A stretch of 64,000 nucleotides of DNA from Methylococcus sp. Mc7 (GCF_019285515.1 NZ_CP079095.1:2884501-2948500); one strand, 5' to 3'. Shown: positions 18,806-30,221, counted from the stretch's first letter. The notes: generated by a model not told the origin, from the letters alone. Numbers and translations are program-made.

Positions 18806-19651
18806 TCAAGCCGCGCTGGTGAGGTTTTCGAACTGCGCGAACCACTGCCCGGTGTCGAGCGGCGAGGTCGGGTCGTAGTACAGGGACTGCATCTTCAGGT
18901 GGCCATGCGGGCCGAGTTCCGGGCCCGGCACCAGGGTGCGGAAGCCTTCGCCGCCGAGCAGCTGGTGGGTGATGGTCTGGAACAGCCGCGACAGCCGGCC
19001 GTTGCGGACCATGGTGTCGAGCATGTGGGGGCCGGCGATCAGATAGATCGAGCGGTAGCCGAGCGCGTCGAGCTGGTCGACCAGGGTATCGCCTTCCGCC
19101 ATGGCGCCGTCGCCGGCGAACAGGATTTCATAGCCTTCGCTTTCCCAATGGCGGACCCGGTCCGGGTCGGCATGGCGGCCGGTGGCGATCAGGCAGCGCT
19201 GGCCGTGTTCCCGGATCGAGGCGGGCATGGGGAAGTCGAGGCTGGCGCTGGCGACGACGATGTCCGGCTGGGGCTTGAGCCCCTGGGTCCGACGCCAGGC
19301 CGCGAGGTCGCGCGAGCGTTCCTCCAGCCCGATCTGCAGGATGTTGCCCAGCCGTTTTTCCTGCAGCGAGCGCAGATAGCCGCCGTGGGTGATGAGGCAG
19401 TCGGCCTGGGCTTCCAGTTCGAGGAACAGCCGGAAATCGTCCGGCGTGGTCAGCGACTTTGGCAGGAAAGTCTGGCCGCTGGCGTCCTCCAGGGCGATGC
19501 GCCCGTCCAGGCTGGTGAGGAAATTGGCGTAGACGAAGGGCTTGCCCGCGTGTCCCAAACGGCGCAGGTTCAGGTTCAGATACAGGCCGTGCAGCGCGAC
19601 TTCCTCGAACGGCGGGGGAAACAGGCGGTAGACGGATTTGCCGGGGCTCAT
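18806..19651 (-). CDS. stand-alone RibD C-terminal-type reductase
   Basis: A 281-residue protein matching the reductase half of RibD (dihydrofolate-reductase fold, PF01872 type) without the deaminase half. The opening VYANFLTSLDGRIAL and the later YLIAGPHMLDTMVRNGRLSRLF are characteristic; NADPH binding is expected. Such single-domain proteins may serve riboflavin synthesis or reduce other pyrimidine- or pterin-like substrates. The ATG at 19651 overlaps the stop of the cupin gene by 4 bases, which fixes this start and couples the two genes. ribE lies 3.4 kb away in another unit. Confidence 0.82.
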   Translation of the reverse strand: MSPGKSVYRLFPPPFEEVALHGLYLNLNLRRLGHAGKPFVYANFLTSLDGRIALEDASGQTFLPKSLTTPDDFRLFLELEAQADCLITHGGYLRSLQEKRLGNILQIGLEERSRDLAAWRRTQGLKPQPDIVVASASLDFPMPASIREHGQRCLIATGRHADPDRVRHWESEGYEILFAGDGAMAEGDTLVDQLDALGYRSIYLIAGPHMLDTMVRNGRLSRLFQTITHQLLGGEGFRTLVPGPELGPHGHLKMQSLYYDPTSPLDTGQWFAQFENLTSAA

Positions 19652-20007
19652 TCGGATTCCAGGGGTTCGGTGCGGACCGGTTCGGGATAATGCAGGGCGA
19701 GCCAGACCGCTTCCGGCCGGCTCGAAGTCCATTCCACCCGGTGCCGGCAATGCGGCGGGATGCATAGCCAGTCGCCGGGGGCGAGGCGGCGGGGTTCGGC
19801 TTCTTGCTCGAAGCGCAGCAAGGCTTCGCCCTGCACCAGCACCACCCATTCCGCCTGCGGCTGGTCGTACCATGCACCTTCCGGGGTGACATGCCCGCGG
19901 GAAACGATGCGCTCCAGCCGGAAGCCGCCGGTCTGTTCGAGGGTCTCGAACAGCTCCTCGGGCAGATTGGCGGGTATGGCGGAGTACAGGTTGTCGGATT
20001 TCGGCAT
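19648..20007 (-). CDS. small cupin-domain protein
   Basis: A 119-residue single-domain cupin. The family pattern is visible as the beta-strand [14 protein letters not shown], then [19 protein letters not shown], in which the histidines of the second motif would bind metal. Similar proteins occur as YxkC- or phosphoribosylaminoimidazole-type accessory cupins with no settled role. It is the first gene of a two-gene unit with the RibD-C reductase (4-base overlap) and is divergent from recQ. Confidence 0.8.
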   Translation of the reverse strand: MPKSDNLYSAIPANLPEELFETLEQTGGFRLERIVSRGHVTPEGAWYDQPQAEWVVLVQGEALLRFEQEAEPRRLAPGDWLCIPPHCRHRVEWTSSRPEAVWLALHYPEPVRTEPLESE

Positions 20008-20091
20008 ACCGGCGCTCTCGGGGAGATCGGGCGCCATTATCGCCCTTCGATGCTTTATAGTGGAGCTTTTTTGGTTTCCGCCGCCGCTTCC

Positions 20092-22248
<2,157 letters not shown>

Positions 22249-22249
22249 A

Positions 22250-22271
22250 TCGCGGCGGAGCCGCTCCTACA
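22250..22271 (-). repeat. REP-like hairpin of a second type
   Basis: Read on the reverse strand this is TGTAGGAGCGGCTCCGCCGCGA less one base, a GTAG-headed palindrome (GGAGCGGCTCC core) of the kind scattered through pseudomonad and other gammaproteobacterial genomes. It differs from the stems next to the RAYT gene at 13 kb. It fills the gap between the recQ stop and the ribosome site of the ferredoxin gene. Confidence 0.5.
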
Positions 22272-22288
22272 GCGAGGAAGGAGGAACA

Positions 22289-22651
22289 ATGGAAGAATTG
22301 CAAGCCGTCGTGGCCCAGCTCGGGTTGAACGACATCGAGCGGCATATCTTTCTGTGCGCCGGCGCCACCAAGCCCAAGTGCTGCGGCAGGGAGGAAAGCC
22401 TGGCGTCCTGGGATTACCTCAAGCGCCGGCTCGAGGAACTCGGCCTGACCAGGCGCGGCGTGTTCCGCACCAAGGCGGACTGCCTCCGCGTCTGCGCTCG
22501 GGGCCCCATCGCCGTGGTCTATCCGGAGGGCGTGTGGTATCGCGACTGCACCCCGGAAGTGCTGGAGCGGATCATCCAGGAGCATCTGATCGGCGGTACG
22601 CCAGTAGCGGAATACGTGATCGCCTCCCGCGGCGGCCTGGCGACGGACTGA
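22289..22651 (+). CDS. thioredoxin-fold [2Fe-2S] ferredoxin
   Basis: A 120-residue protein of the thioredoxin-like 2Fe-2S ferredoxin family. The four cluster cysteines fit [13 protein letters not shown] and the later [11 protein letters not shown]. An AAGGAGG site 6 bases before the ATG decides the start. It is probably an electron carrier in the cytoplasm; its partner is unknown. It ends one base from the stop of the convergent DUF3175 gene. Confidence 0.88.
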   Translation: MEELQAVVAQLGLNDIERHIFLCAGATKPKCCGREESLASWDYLKRRLEELGLTRRGVFRTKADCLRVCARGPIAVVYPEGVWYRDCTPEVLERIIQEHLIGGTPVAEYVIASRGGLATD

Positions 22652-22954
22652 TCACGGCGGCGGGCGTCGGCGCGGCCTGCCGTAAAGCTCCCGCAGCTCG
22701 TCCTTCGCCGCTTCCAGGCAGGCCCGCCGCGATTCCGAAAGCTGGCTGCCGGCGCGGTTGATGTAGAAATTCAGCATCGACATCGCCGACTGGAACGGCC
22801 CCGCCTTGCGGCGCCCGCTGGATTCGGCGGAGCGCTTGAGCGACAGCGCGATTTGCCGCGGATCGTCCCAAGTGAACACCCCAGGCTCCAGGTCCAGGGC
22901 GTTGCTGGTCTCGGTGACGCGCTGGGACCAGCGTTTGCGGTCATCCGGTGCCAT
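22652..22954 (-). CDS. DUF3175 family protein
   Basis: A 100-residue basic, soluble protein. The opening RWSQRVTETSNALDLE, then DPRQIALSLKRSAESS and SAMSMLNFYINRAG, is the DUF3175 pattern. The family has no known function. Stop-to-stop with the ferredoxin gene, there is no room for a terminator between them. Confidence 0.8.
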   Translation of the reverse strand: MAPDDRKRWSQRVTETSNALDLEPGVFTWDDPRQIALSLKRSAESSGRRKAGPFQSAMSMLNFYINRAGSQLSESRRACLEAAKDELRELYGRPRRRPPP

Positions 22955-23009
22955 GGGCGGCCCTCGCGGTCAAGGGATTCCCGGTTCGGGAACAACCAGT
23001 CCAGGCCGG

Positions 23010-23666
23010 TCAAGGCGATTCATTTCTCGGCCTGACGATCTCCCGGCCCGCCAGCGCGGCCTCTATCGTCCGCGTCACCACGTCCACCAGCACCTGGGTC
23101 TGGTGCTCCACTTCGATGTTCACCCGGTCGCCGGCGCGGTAGCGGCGGAAGCAGGTGTTGCGGAGGGTTTCGGGAATCAGGTTGATCCGGAACCGGCCGC
23201 GCTCGGCATTGGCTTCCGCCACCGTGAGGCTGGCACCGTCCACCGCCAGGAAGCCGCGCAGGAAGATGTAGCGGCTCCACTCCGGGTCCACCTGGAATTC
23301 GATGTGATGGCAGCCGGGGCCTTCCAGTTCGATCGAAGTGAGCACGCCGGTGGTGGAGACATGGCCCGAGACGTGATGCCCGCCGACCTCGTCGCCCAAG
23401 CGGGCGGAATGCTCCAGGTTGACTTCGTCGCCGCCCCGGCGGTCACCGAGATTGGTCAGCGCCAGCGTGCCGGCGACGGCGTCGAAGTCGATTTCGTTGC
23501 CGGCGATCCGCACCACGGTGAGACAGACCCCGTCGACCGCCACGCTGGCGCCGGTTTCCAGGCCGCCGAGCAGGTCATCGGGAAAGCGGATGCGAAAACG
23601 GGTGCCGGTGTCTTGCGGGTCGGCGGCGACGATCAGGCCGCGGCCTCGGACGATTCCGGTAAACAT
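23010..23666 (-). CDS. ribE: riboflavin synthase, alpha chain
   Basis: A 218-residue enzyme that dismutates two 6,7-dimethyl-8-ribityllumazines to riboflavin. It shows the two repeated lumazine-binding halves: MFTGIV at the start with VDGVCLTVV, and HVSGHV leading to VDGASLTVAEA in the second half. Length is typical. It is not beside the other rib genes here and lies about 100 bases downstream of mfd on the same strand, possibly sharing its transcript. Confidence 0.96.
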   Translation of the reverse strand: MFTGIVRGRGLIVAADPQDTGTRFRIRFPDDLLGGLETGASVAVDGVCLTVVRIAGNEIDFDAVAGTLALTNLGDRRGGDEVNLEHSARLGDEVGGHHVSGHVSTTGVLTSIELEGPGCHHIEFQVDPEWSRYIFLRGFLAVDGASLTVAEANAERGRFRINLIPETLRNTCFRRYRAGDRVNIEVEHQTQVLVDVVTRTIEAALAGREIVRPRNESP

Positions 23667-23763
23667 GGGGGGACAGTTCCTCCGTTCAAAGTAAGAGTTC
23701 TAAGCCGCCCAGTGGTCCAGCGTGCCGGTTTCCACCAGGTGTGGCTCTTCTGGTCTCGGCAAC

Positions 23764-26700
23764 TCATTTGGCCGCCAGCCGGCCCAGCAGCGTTTCCACG
23801 AACCGGACGCGTTCCGCCGGGGTGGGGAGCTTGGCGATGAACCGCAGCTTGTCCGGGCCATCCAGCTTGTAGGTGGCGGCCTCCTTCTGGATCAGCAGGA
23901 TGATCGCGGCCGGGTCGATGTTGGGCTGGGCTTCGAAAATCAGCCGCCCGCCGCTAGCGCCCGCTTCGATCTTGGCGATGCCCAGCTTGGCGGCCTCGTT
24001 CTTCAGCGCGCTGACCGCGAACAGATTCTTGGTTGCTTCCGGCAGCAGGCCGAAGCGGTCGATCATCTCGATCTGCAGCTCGCGCAGTTCCTCGTCGCTG
24101 CGGGCGTTGGCGATGCGCTTGTACAGCACCAGACGGGTGTGCACATCGGGCAGATATTCCTCCGGGATCAGCGCGGCGCATTGCAGGTCGACCTCGGTGC
24201 CGCCGAGGTGGTCGGTTTCCAGCTCCGGCTGTTTGCCGGATTTCAGCGCGTTGACGGCCTTCTCCAGCAACTCGGTATATAAGGTGAAGCCGATTTCCTG
24301 GATCTGGCCGCTCTGGTCCTCGCCGAGCAGCTCGCCGGCGCCGCGAATCTCCAGGTCTTGCGAGGACAGCAGGAAGCCGGCGCCGAGTTCGCCCGCCGCC
24401 TCGATCGCTTCCAGGCGCTTCACGGCGTCGGCGGTCATGGCTTTCTTCGGCGGCACCAGCAGATAGGCATAGGCACGGTGGTGCGAGCGCCCGACCCGTC
24501 CGCGCAACTGGTGGAGCTGGGCGAGGCCGAAGGTGTCGGCGCGGTCGATCAGTATCGTGTTGGCGCTGGGCACGTCGATGCCGCTTTCCACGATGGTGGT
24601 GCAAAGCAGCACGTTGAAGCGTTGGTGGTAGAAGTCCAGCATGATGTTTTCCAACTCGCGCTCCGGCATCTGGCCGTGGGCGATGCGGGTGCGGATGTCG
24701 GGCACCAGCTTCTCCAGCCGTTCCGCCAGCTTAGGCATGGTCTCGATCTTGTTGTGCACGAAATAGACCTGGCCGCCGCGCTTGATCTCGCGGTTGAGGG
24801 CCTCCTGCACCAGGGCGTCGTCCCATTCGGTGACGAAGGTGCGGATGACGTGGCGGTGCGGCGGCGGGGTGGCGATGATCGAGATCTCGCGCAGGCCGGT
24901 CAGCGCCATGTCCAGGGTGCGGGGGATGGGCGTGGCCGTCAGCGCCAGGAAATCCACCTCGCTGCGCAGTTTCTTGAAATGCTCCTTGTGGGCGACCCCG
25001 AAGCGGTGCTCCTCGTCGATGATGACGAGACCTAAGTCATTGAAGCGGATGTCTTTCTGCAGCAGGCGGTGGGTGCCGATCACGATGTCGATCTTGCCCT
25101 CGCCGATGTCCGCGATGGCTTGGGCCTGGTCCTTCTTGGAGACGAAGCGCGACAGCACCTCGATCCGCATCGGCCAGTCGGCGAAGCGGTCGCAGAAGTT
25201 CTTGTAATGCTGCTGGGCCAGAAGGGTCGTCGGTACCAACACGGCCACCTGGCGGCCGTTCTGGGCGGCGATGAAGGCGGCCCGCATCGCGACTTCCGTC
25301 TTGCCGAAGCCGACGTCGCCGCAGACCACCCGGTCCATCGGACGCGGAGCGGCGAGGTCCCGGATGACGTCCTGGATCGCGGTTTCCTGGTCGGGGGTTT
25401 CCTCGAACGGGAACTGGGCGGCGAAGCTCAAGTATTCCTCGGTCAGGGTGGCGAAGCTCTTGCCGCTCGCCGCGGCGCGTTTGGCGTGGATGTCGAGCAG
25501 TTCGGCGGCGACGTCGCGGACCTGTTCCAGCGCCTTGCGGCGGGCCTTGGCCCATTGCTCGCTGCCCAGGCGGTGCAGCGGTGCGTGTTCCGGGTCCGAG
25601 CCCGCATAACGGCTGACCATGCCGAGGGCCGAAACCGGCACGTAGAGCTTGTCGTCGTTGGCATAGCGCAGGGTCAGGAATTCCGATTCCACTCCGCCGG
25701 TCTCGATCCGCTGCAGGCCGAGATAGCGGCCGACGCCGTGCTCGCGGTGCACCACCGGCGCGCCGATTTCCAGTTCTTCCAGGCTGCGCAGGAATTGGCC
25801 GAAATCCTTGGATTGCGCGCGCTGCCGGCGCCTCCGCTGCTGGGCCTTGTCGCCGGAGAGCTGGGCTTCGGTCACGATCGCCAGGGGCGGTTCGGAAACG
25901 ACGAGCCCTTGATCGAGGGCGGCGACCATCAGGCACAGTGGATCGGGGGTGGCGAGGAAGTCGGCCCAGCCGTCCACGATCCTGGGACGGATCCGGCACT
26001 TGGCGAGGTTCGTCGCCAGGGTCTCGCGGTGGCCGGCGGATTCCGCGACCAGCAGGATTTTCCCGGCGAACTCCCCGATGAAGCGTTGCAGCGGCTCGTA
26101 GGGTGGCTGGGTCTTCGCTTCGGGATGCAGTGCCGGCGGCGGAGCGCAGTCGAATTTCACCGCGGCGGCGGTGGGAGCGGCATCCGCTGCCGGGATGGCG
26201 ATGCGGCTGAAGGATTCGAGGGCGGATGTCAGCGCCTCGGGTTCCAGAAACAGCCGGGCCGGGGGCAGTGGCGGCCGGTCCAGGTTGTGGATGCGCTGGT
26301 CGTGACGGCTGGCGGCCTCGGCGTAGTAGGCCGCGGCGGCCTGCTCGACGTCGCCGTGCAATATCAGGGTCGCGTCGCCCGGCAGGTAATCGAACAGCGT
26401 ATCCATCCGCTCCACGAACAGAGGTATGTAGTATTCGATCCCGCCGACCGCGATTCCCTTGCTGACATCCTGGTACAGGACGCTGCGACTCACCGCATCC
26501 GGGAATTCGGCCCGGAAATTCTGCCGGAACCTTTTAATGGCGGCATCGTCGAACGGAAATTCCCGGGCGGGGAAAAGCTCTATTCCGGCCACTTTTTCGA
26601 TCGAGCGCTGGCTTTCCGGGTCGAAGGTGCGGATCGTTTCGACCTCGTCGTCGAACAGCTCGATCCGATAAGGCGTCTCACTGCCCATGGGGTAAAGATC

Positions 26701-27240
26701 GAGTATCGAACCCCGGATCGCGAATTCGCCGTGCTGGTATACCTGCGACACGCATTGGTAGCCTACGCTTTCGAGTGTCTGCCGGGTCTGGTCGATATTC
26801 ACGGCGCTTCCGGCGCGAATGGAAAACGTATTGGCCAGGGTGTGGGTCCGCGGGGCCACCCGATGCATCAGGGTGGATACCGGCGTGATGAGCAGGCCAT
26901 GCTGGATGCGGGATAACTCGTAAAAGGTCCGCAGCCGCTGCGAGGTGATTTCGGGCAGCGGGGAAAACACGTCGTAGGGAAGGATTTCCCAGTCGGGGAA
27001 GGGGAGAATCGCCGCCTCCCTGCCGAGAAATGTCCTCACTTCCTGTTCAATGCGCAAAGCGCTTTGGGCGTCGGCGGTAACGACGAGAAACAAGCCGGGC
27101 GACGCACCGAAAGCCGAGGCGATCGCAAGGGAATCGCTGCAGCCGTGCAGCCCGCTCCAACGGACCGCCTGGCGGCGCGAGGCGGGCAAGGCGGGTTTCA
27201 ACGGCGAGGACAGGGAGGAAGAGGAGGCTTGTGGTTTCAT
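23764..27240 (-). CDS. mfd: transcription-repair coupling factor
   Basis: A 1158-residue protein of normal length. It displaces RNA polymerase stalled at DNA damage and recruits the UvrA-containing repair complex. The UvrB-like N-terminal part (about 1-450) is followed by the RNA-polymerase-interacting domain beginning VHREHGVGRYLGLQ. The RecG-type translocase has GDVGFGKTEVAMRAAF near 640 and the DEEH box in VIIDEEHRFGV, and a C-terminal regulatory domain follows. The adjoining LRGRVGRSHHRAYAYLL motif VI is complete. Confidence 0.97.
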   Translation of the reverse strand: MKPQASSSSLSSPLKPALPASRRQAVRWSGLHGCSDSLAIASAFGASPGLFLVVTADAQSALRIEQEVRTFLGREAAILPFPDWEILPYDVFSPLPEITSQRLRTFYELSRIQHGLLITPVSTLMHRVAPRTHTLANTFSIRAGSAVNIDQTRQTLESVGYQCVSQVYQHGEFAIRGSILDLYPMGSETPYRIELFDDEVETIRTFDPESQRSIEKVAGIELFPAREFPFDDAAIKRFRQNFRAEFPDAVSRSVLYQDVSKGIAVGGIEYYIPLFVERMDTLFDYLPGDATLILHGDVEQAAAAYYAEAASRHDQRIHNLDRPPLPPARLFLEPEALTSALESFSRIAIPAADAAPTAAAVKFDCAPPPALHPEAKTQPPYEPLQRFIGEFAGKILLVAESAGHRETLATNLAKCRIRPRIVDGWADFLATPDPLCLMVAALDQGLVVSEPPLAIVTEAQLSGDKAQQRRRRQRAQSKDFGQFLRSLEELEIGAPVVHREHGVGRYLGLQRIETGGVESEFLTLRYANDDKLYVPVSALGMVSRYAGSDPEHAPLHRLGSEQWAKARRKALEQVRDVAAELLDIHAKRAAASGKSFATLTEEYLSFAAQFPFEETPDQETAIQDVIRDLAAPRPMDRVVCGDVGFGKTEVAMRAAFIAAQNGRQVAVLVPTTLLAQQHYKNFCDRFADWPMRIEVLSRFVSKKDQAQAIADIGEGKIDIVIGTHRLLQKDIRFNDLGLVIIDEEHRFGVAHKEHFKKLRSEVDFLALTATPIPRTLDMALTGLREISIIATPPPHRHVIRTFVTEWDDALVQEALNREIKRGGQVYFVHNKIETMPKLAERLEKLVPDIRTRIAHGQMPERELENIMLDFYHQRFNVLLCTTIVESGIDVPSANTILIDRADTFGLAQLHQLRGRVGRSHHRAYAYLLVPPKKAMTADAVKRLEAIEAAGELGAGFLLSSQDLEIRGAGELLGEDQSGQIQEIGFTLYTELLEKAVNALKSGKQPELETDHLGGTEVDLQCAALIPEEYLPDVHTRLVLYKRIANARSDEELRELQIEMIDRFGLLPEATKNLFAVSALKNEAAKLGIAKIEAGASGGRLIFEAQPNIDPAAIILLIQKEAATYKLDGPDKLRFIAKLPTPAERVRFVETLLGRLAAK

Positions 27241-27605
27241 GCTATCGGGATACCGGACGTCCGATGATATGTCCGCGGAAAGGGGCGTATTTTAGTGGAG
27301 CGGCGCCCTAAAGCGCGAGGCTGGAGACGGGAAATTTCCGGGAATGGAAGCGAGTGCGCGGCGGTGTTAAATCGGGCTGCACGGCCTTGATGAATTGCCT
27401 TGGGCTTGGCGAAGCCGATGACCCGGTTCCTCTCCGTCCGATACGCGCTAAACGGCATCGGGCAGAAAACGACCGGCTCCCCGCCGGCAATTCACGCTTT
27501 TCGGAGCGGATCGGCTGAGACATATTGTATTGTGTTCTCGGATTTATGTATTATATTAAGCGTCGCAACAATATAGCTTAAGACTTGCTCAGAGAGGTGT
27601 TGTCA
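27241..27605. other. divergent intergenic region with AT-rich end
   Basis: This 365-bp gap between mfd and the H-NS-like gene holds no gene. Its last 80 bases (27520-27600) are strikingly AT-rich for this genome and look like the promoter of the H-NS-like gene. The left 250 bases are ordinary in composition. Confidence 0.6.
27530..27557 (+). promoter_or_regulatory. probable sigma-70 promoter of the H-NS-like gene
   Basis: TTGTGT (27530-27535) and TATATT (27552-27557) are 16 bases apart. The start of transcription would lie near 27564, leaving a 42-base leader with GAGAGG as ribosome site. AT-rich, bendable DNA surrounds it, which would suit self-binding by the product. Confidence 0.45.
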
Positions 27606-27944
27606 ATGTCACATGATTTTTCGGGTTATACGGCACAGGAATTACAGTCGCTGATCGATGCGGCGACCAAGGCGCTCAAGGAAAAACAGGAATCGGAGCG
27701 GCGCGAATATCTTCGCCAGATGAATGAACTGGCTTCCAAGGCAGGCGTCAAGTTCCAGATCGTCGAAGATCTTTCGAAAGGAGCGGCTGCACCGAGTACT
27801 CGCCGGGGTGCCAAAGTGCCCGCGAAATACCAAAATCCGCATAATCCCGCGGAAAAATGGAGCGGCCGGGGCGTGAAACCGCGTTGGTTGCAGGCTTTGG
27901 TCGCGCAGGGCCGCGATATCAAGGAATTCGAGATCAAGGCCTGA
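27606..27944 (+). CDS. H-NS/StpA-like histone-family DNA-binding protein
   Basis: A 112-residue nucleoid protein. The N-terminal half (about 1-55) is a charged coiled-coil for oligomerisation. After a basic linker, the C-terminal part YQNPHNPAEKWSGRGVKPRWL carries the family core: aromatic-rich, with the GRG-like AT-hook loop as SGRGVKP. The start is set by GAGAGG 8 bases upstream. It probably silences AT-rich, foreign DNA. A strong terminator follows directly. As for other members, autoregulation is likely but not shown. Confidence 0.9.
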   Translation: MSHDFSGYTAQELQSLIDAATKALKEKQESERREYLRQMNELASKAGVKFQIVEDLSKGAAAPSTRRGAKVPAKYQNPHNPAEKWSGRGVKPRWLQALVAQGRDIKEFEIKA

Positions 27945-27955
27945 TTCCGGCGGCA

Positions 27956-28000
27956 AAAAGCCGGGGGCGAGCTTCGTGCTCGTCCCCGGCTTTTTTTTTT
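27956..28000 (+). terminator. Rho-independent terminator
   Basis: A GC-rich hairpin (GCCGGGG-CGAGC pairing with GCTCG-CCCCGGC around a short loop, 27960-27990) is followed by ten Ts. Preceding As on the left arm mean it could also stop transcripts of the convergent aguB, whose stop is 25 bases away. A second small hairpin, CGGGGGC/GCCCCCG, follows at 28001. Confidence 0.9.
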
Positions 28001-28024
28001 CGGGGGCTGCCCCCGGGGAAAGAG

Positions 28025-28912
28025 TCAATCGAGATAGCGCCGTAATAATCCGTCGTAACCGTCGATACGGCGGTCCCGTAGGAAAGGCCAGATGCGCCGG
28101 ACGTCTTCGGAACGCTTGCGGTCGACCTCAACCATCAGCAATTCCGCGTCCGCCGATCCGGCACGGCAGAGGAATTCTCCCTGGGGGCCCGCAGCGAAAC
28201 TGTTTCCCCAGAACAGAATACCCGGCGTCTGGCCGCTGGGGTCGGGCTCGCTGCCGATGCGGTTGCAGGCGGCCACCGTCAGTCCGTTGGCGACCGCATG
28301 GCCGCGCTGCACCGTGACCCAGGCCTCGAGCTGGCGCGACCGTTCGGCCTCGTCGTCGGCCGGGTTCCAGCCGATGGCCGTGGGGTACAGCAGGAGGTCG
28401 GCACCCGCCAGCGCCATCAGGCGCGCCGCCTCCGGATACCATTGATCCCAGCAAACCAACAGCCCCAGGCGTCCGACCGACGTGTCGATGGGGCGGAAGC
28501 CGAGATCGCCCGGGGTGAAATAGAACTTTTCGTAATAGCCGGGATCGTCCGGGATGTGCATCTTCCGGTACTTTCCGGCCAGGCTGCCGTCACTGTCCAG
28601 CACCACCGCCGTGTTGTGATAGAGGCCGGGGGCCCGCCGTTCGAACAGCGAGGCGACCACCACGATGCCCAGCTCCCGCGCCACGGACGCCAGTTCGGCG
28701 GTGGTGGGGCCGGGGATGGTTTCCGCGCCGTCGAAACAGCCGCAGTCCTCGGTTTGGCAGAAATAGGGGCCGAGGTGCAGTTCCGGCAGCATCACCAGAT
28801 CGGCGCCTCGGGCCTTGGCGTTGCGGATGCCTTCGACGGATGAGGCCAGGTTCTGTTCCCGGCTGCCATTGCAGGCCTGCTGTACCAGGGCCAGCCTGAG
28901 GGTGGATTTCAT
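28025..28912 (-). CDS. aguB: N-carbamoylputrescine amidase
   Basis: A 295-residue nitrilase-superfamily enzyme that hydrolyses N-carbamoylputrescine to putrescine, CO2 and ammonia. The catalytic triad is visible: glutamate in MLPELHLGPYF, lysine in KYRKMHIPDD and cysteine in LLVCWDQWYPEAAR. The DQWYPE stretch and the RRYLD end are typical of AguB. The ATG at 28912 overlaps the aguA stop by 4 bases, which fixes the start and couples the pair. Confidence 0.95.
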   Translation of the reverse strand: MKSTLRLALVQQACNGSREQNLASSVEGIRNAKARGADLVMLPELHLGPYFCQTEDCGCFDGAETIPGPTTAELASVARELGIVVVASLFERRAPGLYHNTAVVLDSDGSLAGKYRKMHIPDDPGYYEKFYFTPGDLGFRPIDTSVGRLGLLVCWDQWYPEAARLMALAGADLLLYPTAIGWNPADDEAERSRQLEAWVTVQRGHAVANGLTVAACNRIGSEPDPSGQTPGILFWGNSFAAGPQGEFLCRAGSADAELLMVEVDRKRSEDVRRIWPFLRDRRIDGYDGLLRRYLD

Positions 28913-29967
28913 GAGCGGGAGACTCCGGCGGCTTCGGGAAACTGCATGCTCATGCAGTGCAGGCTGCCGTACTGGCGGATCAGCGGCGTGCAGTGGATGG
29001 GTATGATTTCGCGGTCCGGGAAACACGGCGCCAGGCGCTCGAGGGCGACCGAGTCCGCCGGATCGCCGTAGACGGGGACCAGAACGGCGCCGTTGACGAT
29101 CAGGAAATTGGCATAGGTGGCGGGCAGGCGCAGGCCTTCCTCGTCGCCGATGGGTTTCGGGATCGGCAGCGGCACCAGGGCGTAGGGCCGGCCGTCGCGC
29201 TGTTTCATCTCTTGCAGTTGCCGCTCCATCGCTTTGAGCGGTGCATGGTGCGGATCGGATTCGTCGTCGCAGGCGGTGTAGGCGATGGTGTGTTCCGAGC
29301 AGAATCTCGCCAGGGTATCGACATGGGCGTCGGTGTCGTCGCCTTCGGCTTTGCCGTGATCGAGCCAGAGGATGCGATCGGCCCCCAGTGTCTCCGAAAG
29401 GCAGGCCTCGATCTCCGCGCGGCCGTAGCCGGGATTGCGGTTCGGATTGAGCAGGCAGTGGCTAGTCGTCAGCACGGTACCGTGCCCGTCGGTTTCGATG
29501 CTGCCGCCTTCCAGCACGAAGCCGACCGCCACTCGCGGCGTCTGGCCGAAGATGCCCGTCGCAACGAGGCGGGCGGCCAGTGCCGCATCGTCGGCGCATT
29601 CGTATTTCCCGCCCCAGCCGTTGAAGCGGAAATCCAGCAATTCCAGCCGGCCATCATTCAGGCGGCTCAACGGCGCGGTGTCGCGCACCCAGATGTCGTC
29701 GTACGGAATCCGGATGAAAACGACTCGGCTATCGTCCACCCCGGTAGTTTTCAGGATGTCGCCGATACGCCGTTCATGGGCCTGGTCCAGGCAGGCGATC
29801 AAGAGGGTCTCGCGCCGGCTCACCGCCGCGGCGATGGCCGCATAGGTCTGCTCGACTTCGTCCAGCCAGGGGGCGAAATCGCCGCGGCCCGGCGGCCAGG
29901 CGATCAGTACTGCGGATTGTTTTTCCCATTCGGGAATGAATCGTATCGAGCTCACTTGGTTCGGCAA
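28909..29967 (-). CDS. aguA: agmatine deiminase
   Basis: A 352-residue enzyme of the pentein fold that converts agmatine to N-carbamoylputrescine. Active-site motifs are present in order: DDIWVRDTAP, VLEGGSIETDG, the DDTDAHVD histidine and the nucleophile cysteine in GSLHCMSMQFP near the end. With aguB it forms the two-step agmatine-to-putrescine route; an arginine decarboxylase to supply agmatine is not in the window. Confidence 0.96.
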   Translation of the reverse strand: MPNQVSSIRFIPEWEKQSAVLIAWPPGRGDFAPWLDEVEQTYAAIAAAVSRRETLLIACLDQAHERRIGDILKTTGVDDSRVVFIRIPYDDIWVRDTAPLSRLNDGRLELLDFRFNGWGGKYECADDAALAARLVATGIFGQTPRVAVGFVLEGGSIETDGHGTVLTTSHCLLNPNRNPGYGRAEIEACLSETLGADRILWLDHGKAEGDDTDAHVDTLARFCSEHTIAYTACDDESDPHHAPLKAMERQLQEMKQRDGRPYALVPLPIPKPIGDEEGLRLPATYANFLIVNGAVLVPVYGDPADSVALERLAPCFPDREIIPIHCTPLIRQYGSLHCMSMQFPEAAGVSRS

Positions 29968-30065
29968 GATTGGGCTGTACGGCTTTTGCGCCGCCGGGTT
30001 CAGGAAACGGGTATCGGAACGAAAAGACCGTGAGCCGGCGGCGCACGGTGCGGACGCTGTCGAAT

Positions 30066-30221
30066 TCAGAAAATGATGAGACCCAGCGCTATCACCACGG
30101 CCGCGATCACCACTTTCCTGGGCAGGGTAACGGACTCGCCGCTTTTCAGGATTTCCAGGGTTTCCTGGAGATTCTCCGTAAGAGACCGTGTCGGCTTCGT
30201 TTCTTGGGTCGAGTCAGTCAT
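30066..30221 (-). CDS. 51-residue single-pass membrane protein
   Basis: A short frame with ATG at 30219-30221 and TGA at 30066-30068. The protein is hydrophilic for 35 residues (MTDSTQETKPTRSLTENLQE at the start) and ends in one hydrophobic helix, KVVIAAVVIALGLIIF. This is the layout of a tail-anchored inner-membrane peptide. A weak ribosome site (GGAAT) precedes it. I do not recognise a family. It lies between aguA and recN on the same strand. Confidence 0.55.
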   Translation of the reverse strand: MTDSTQETKPTRSLTENLQETLEILKSGESVTLPRKVVIAAVVIALGLIIF

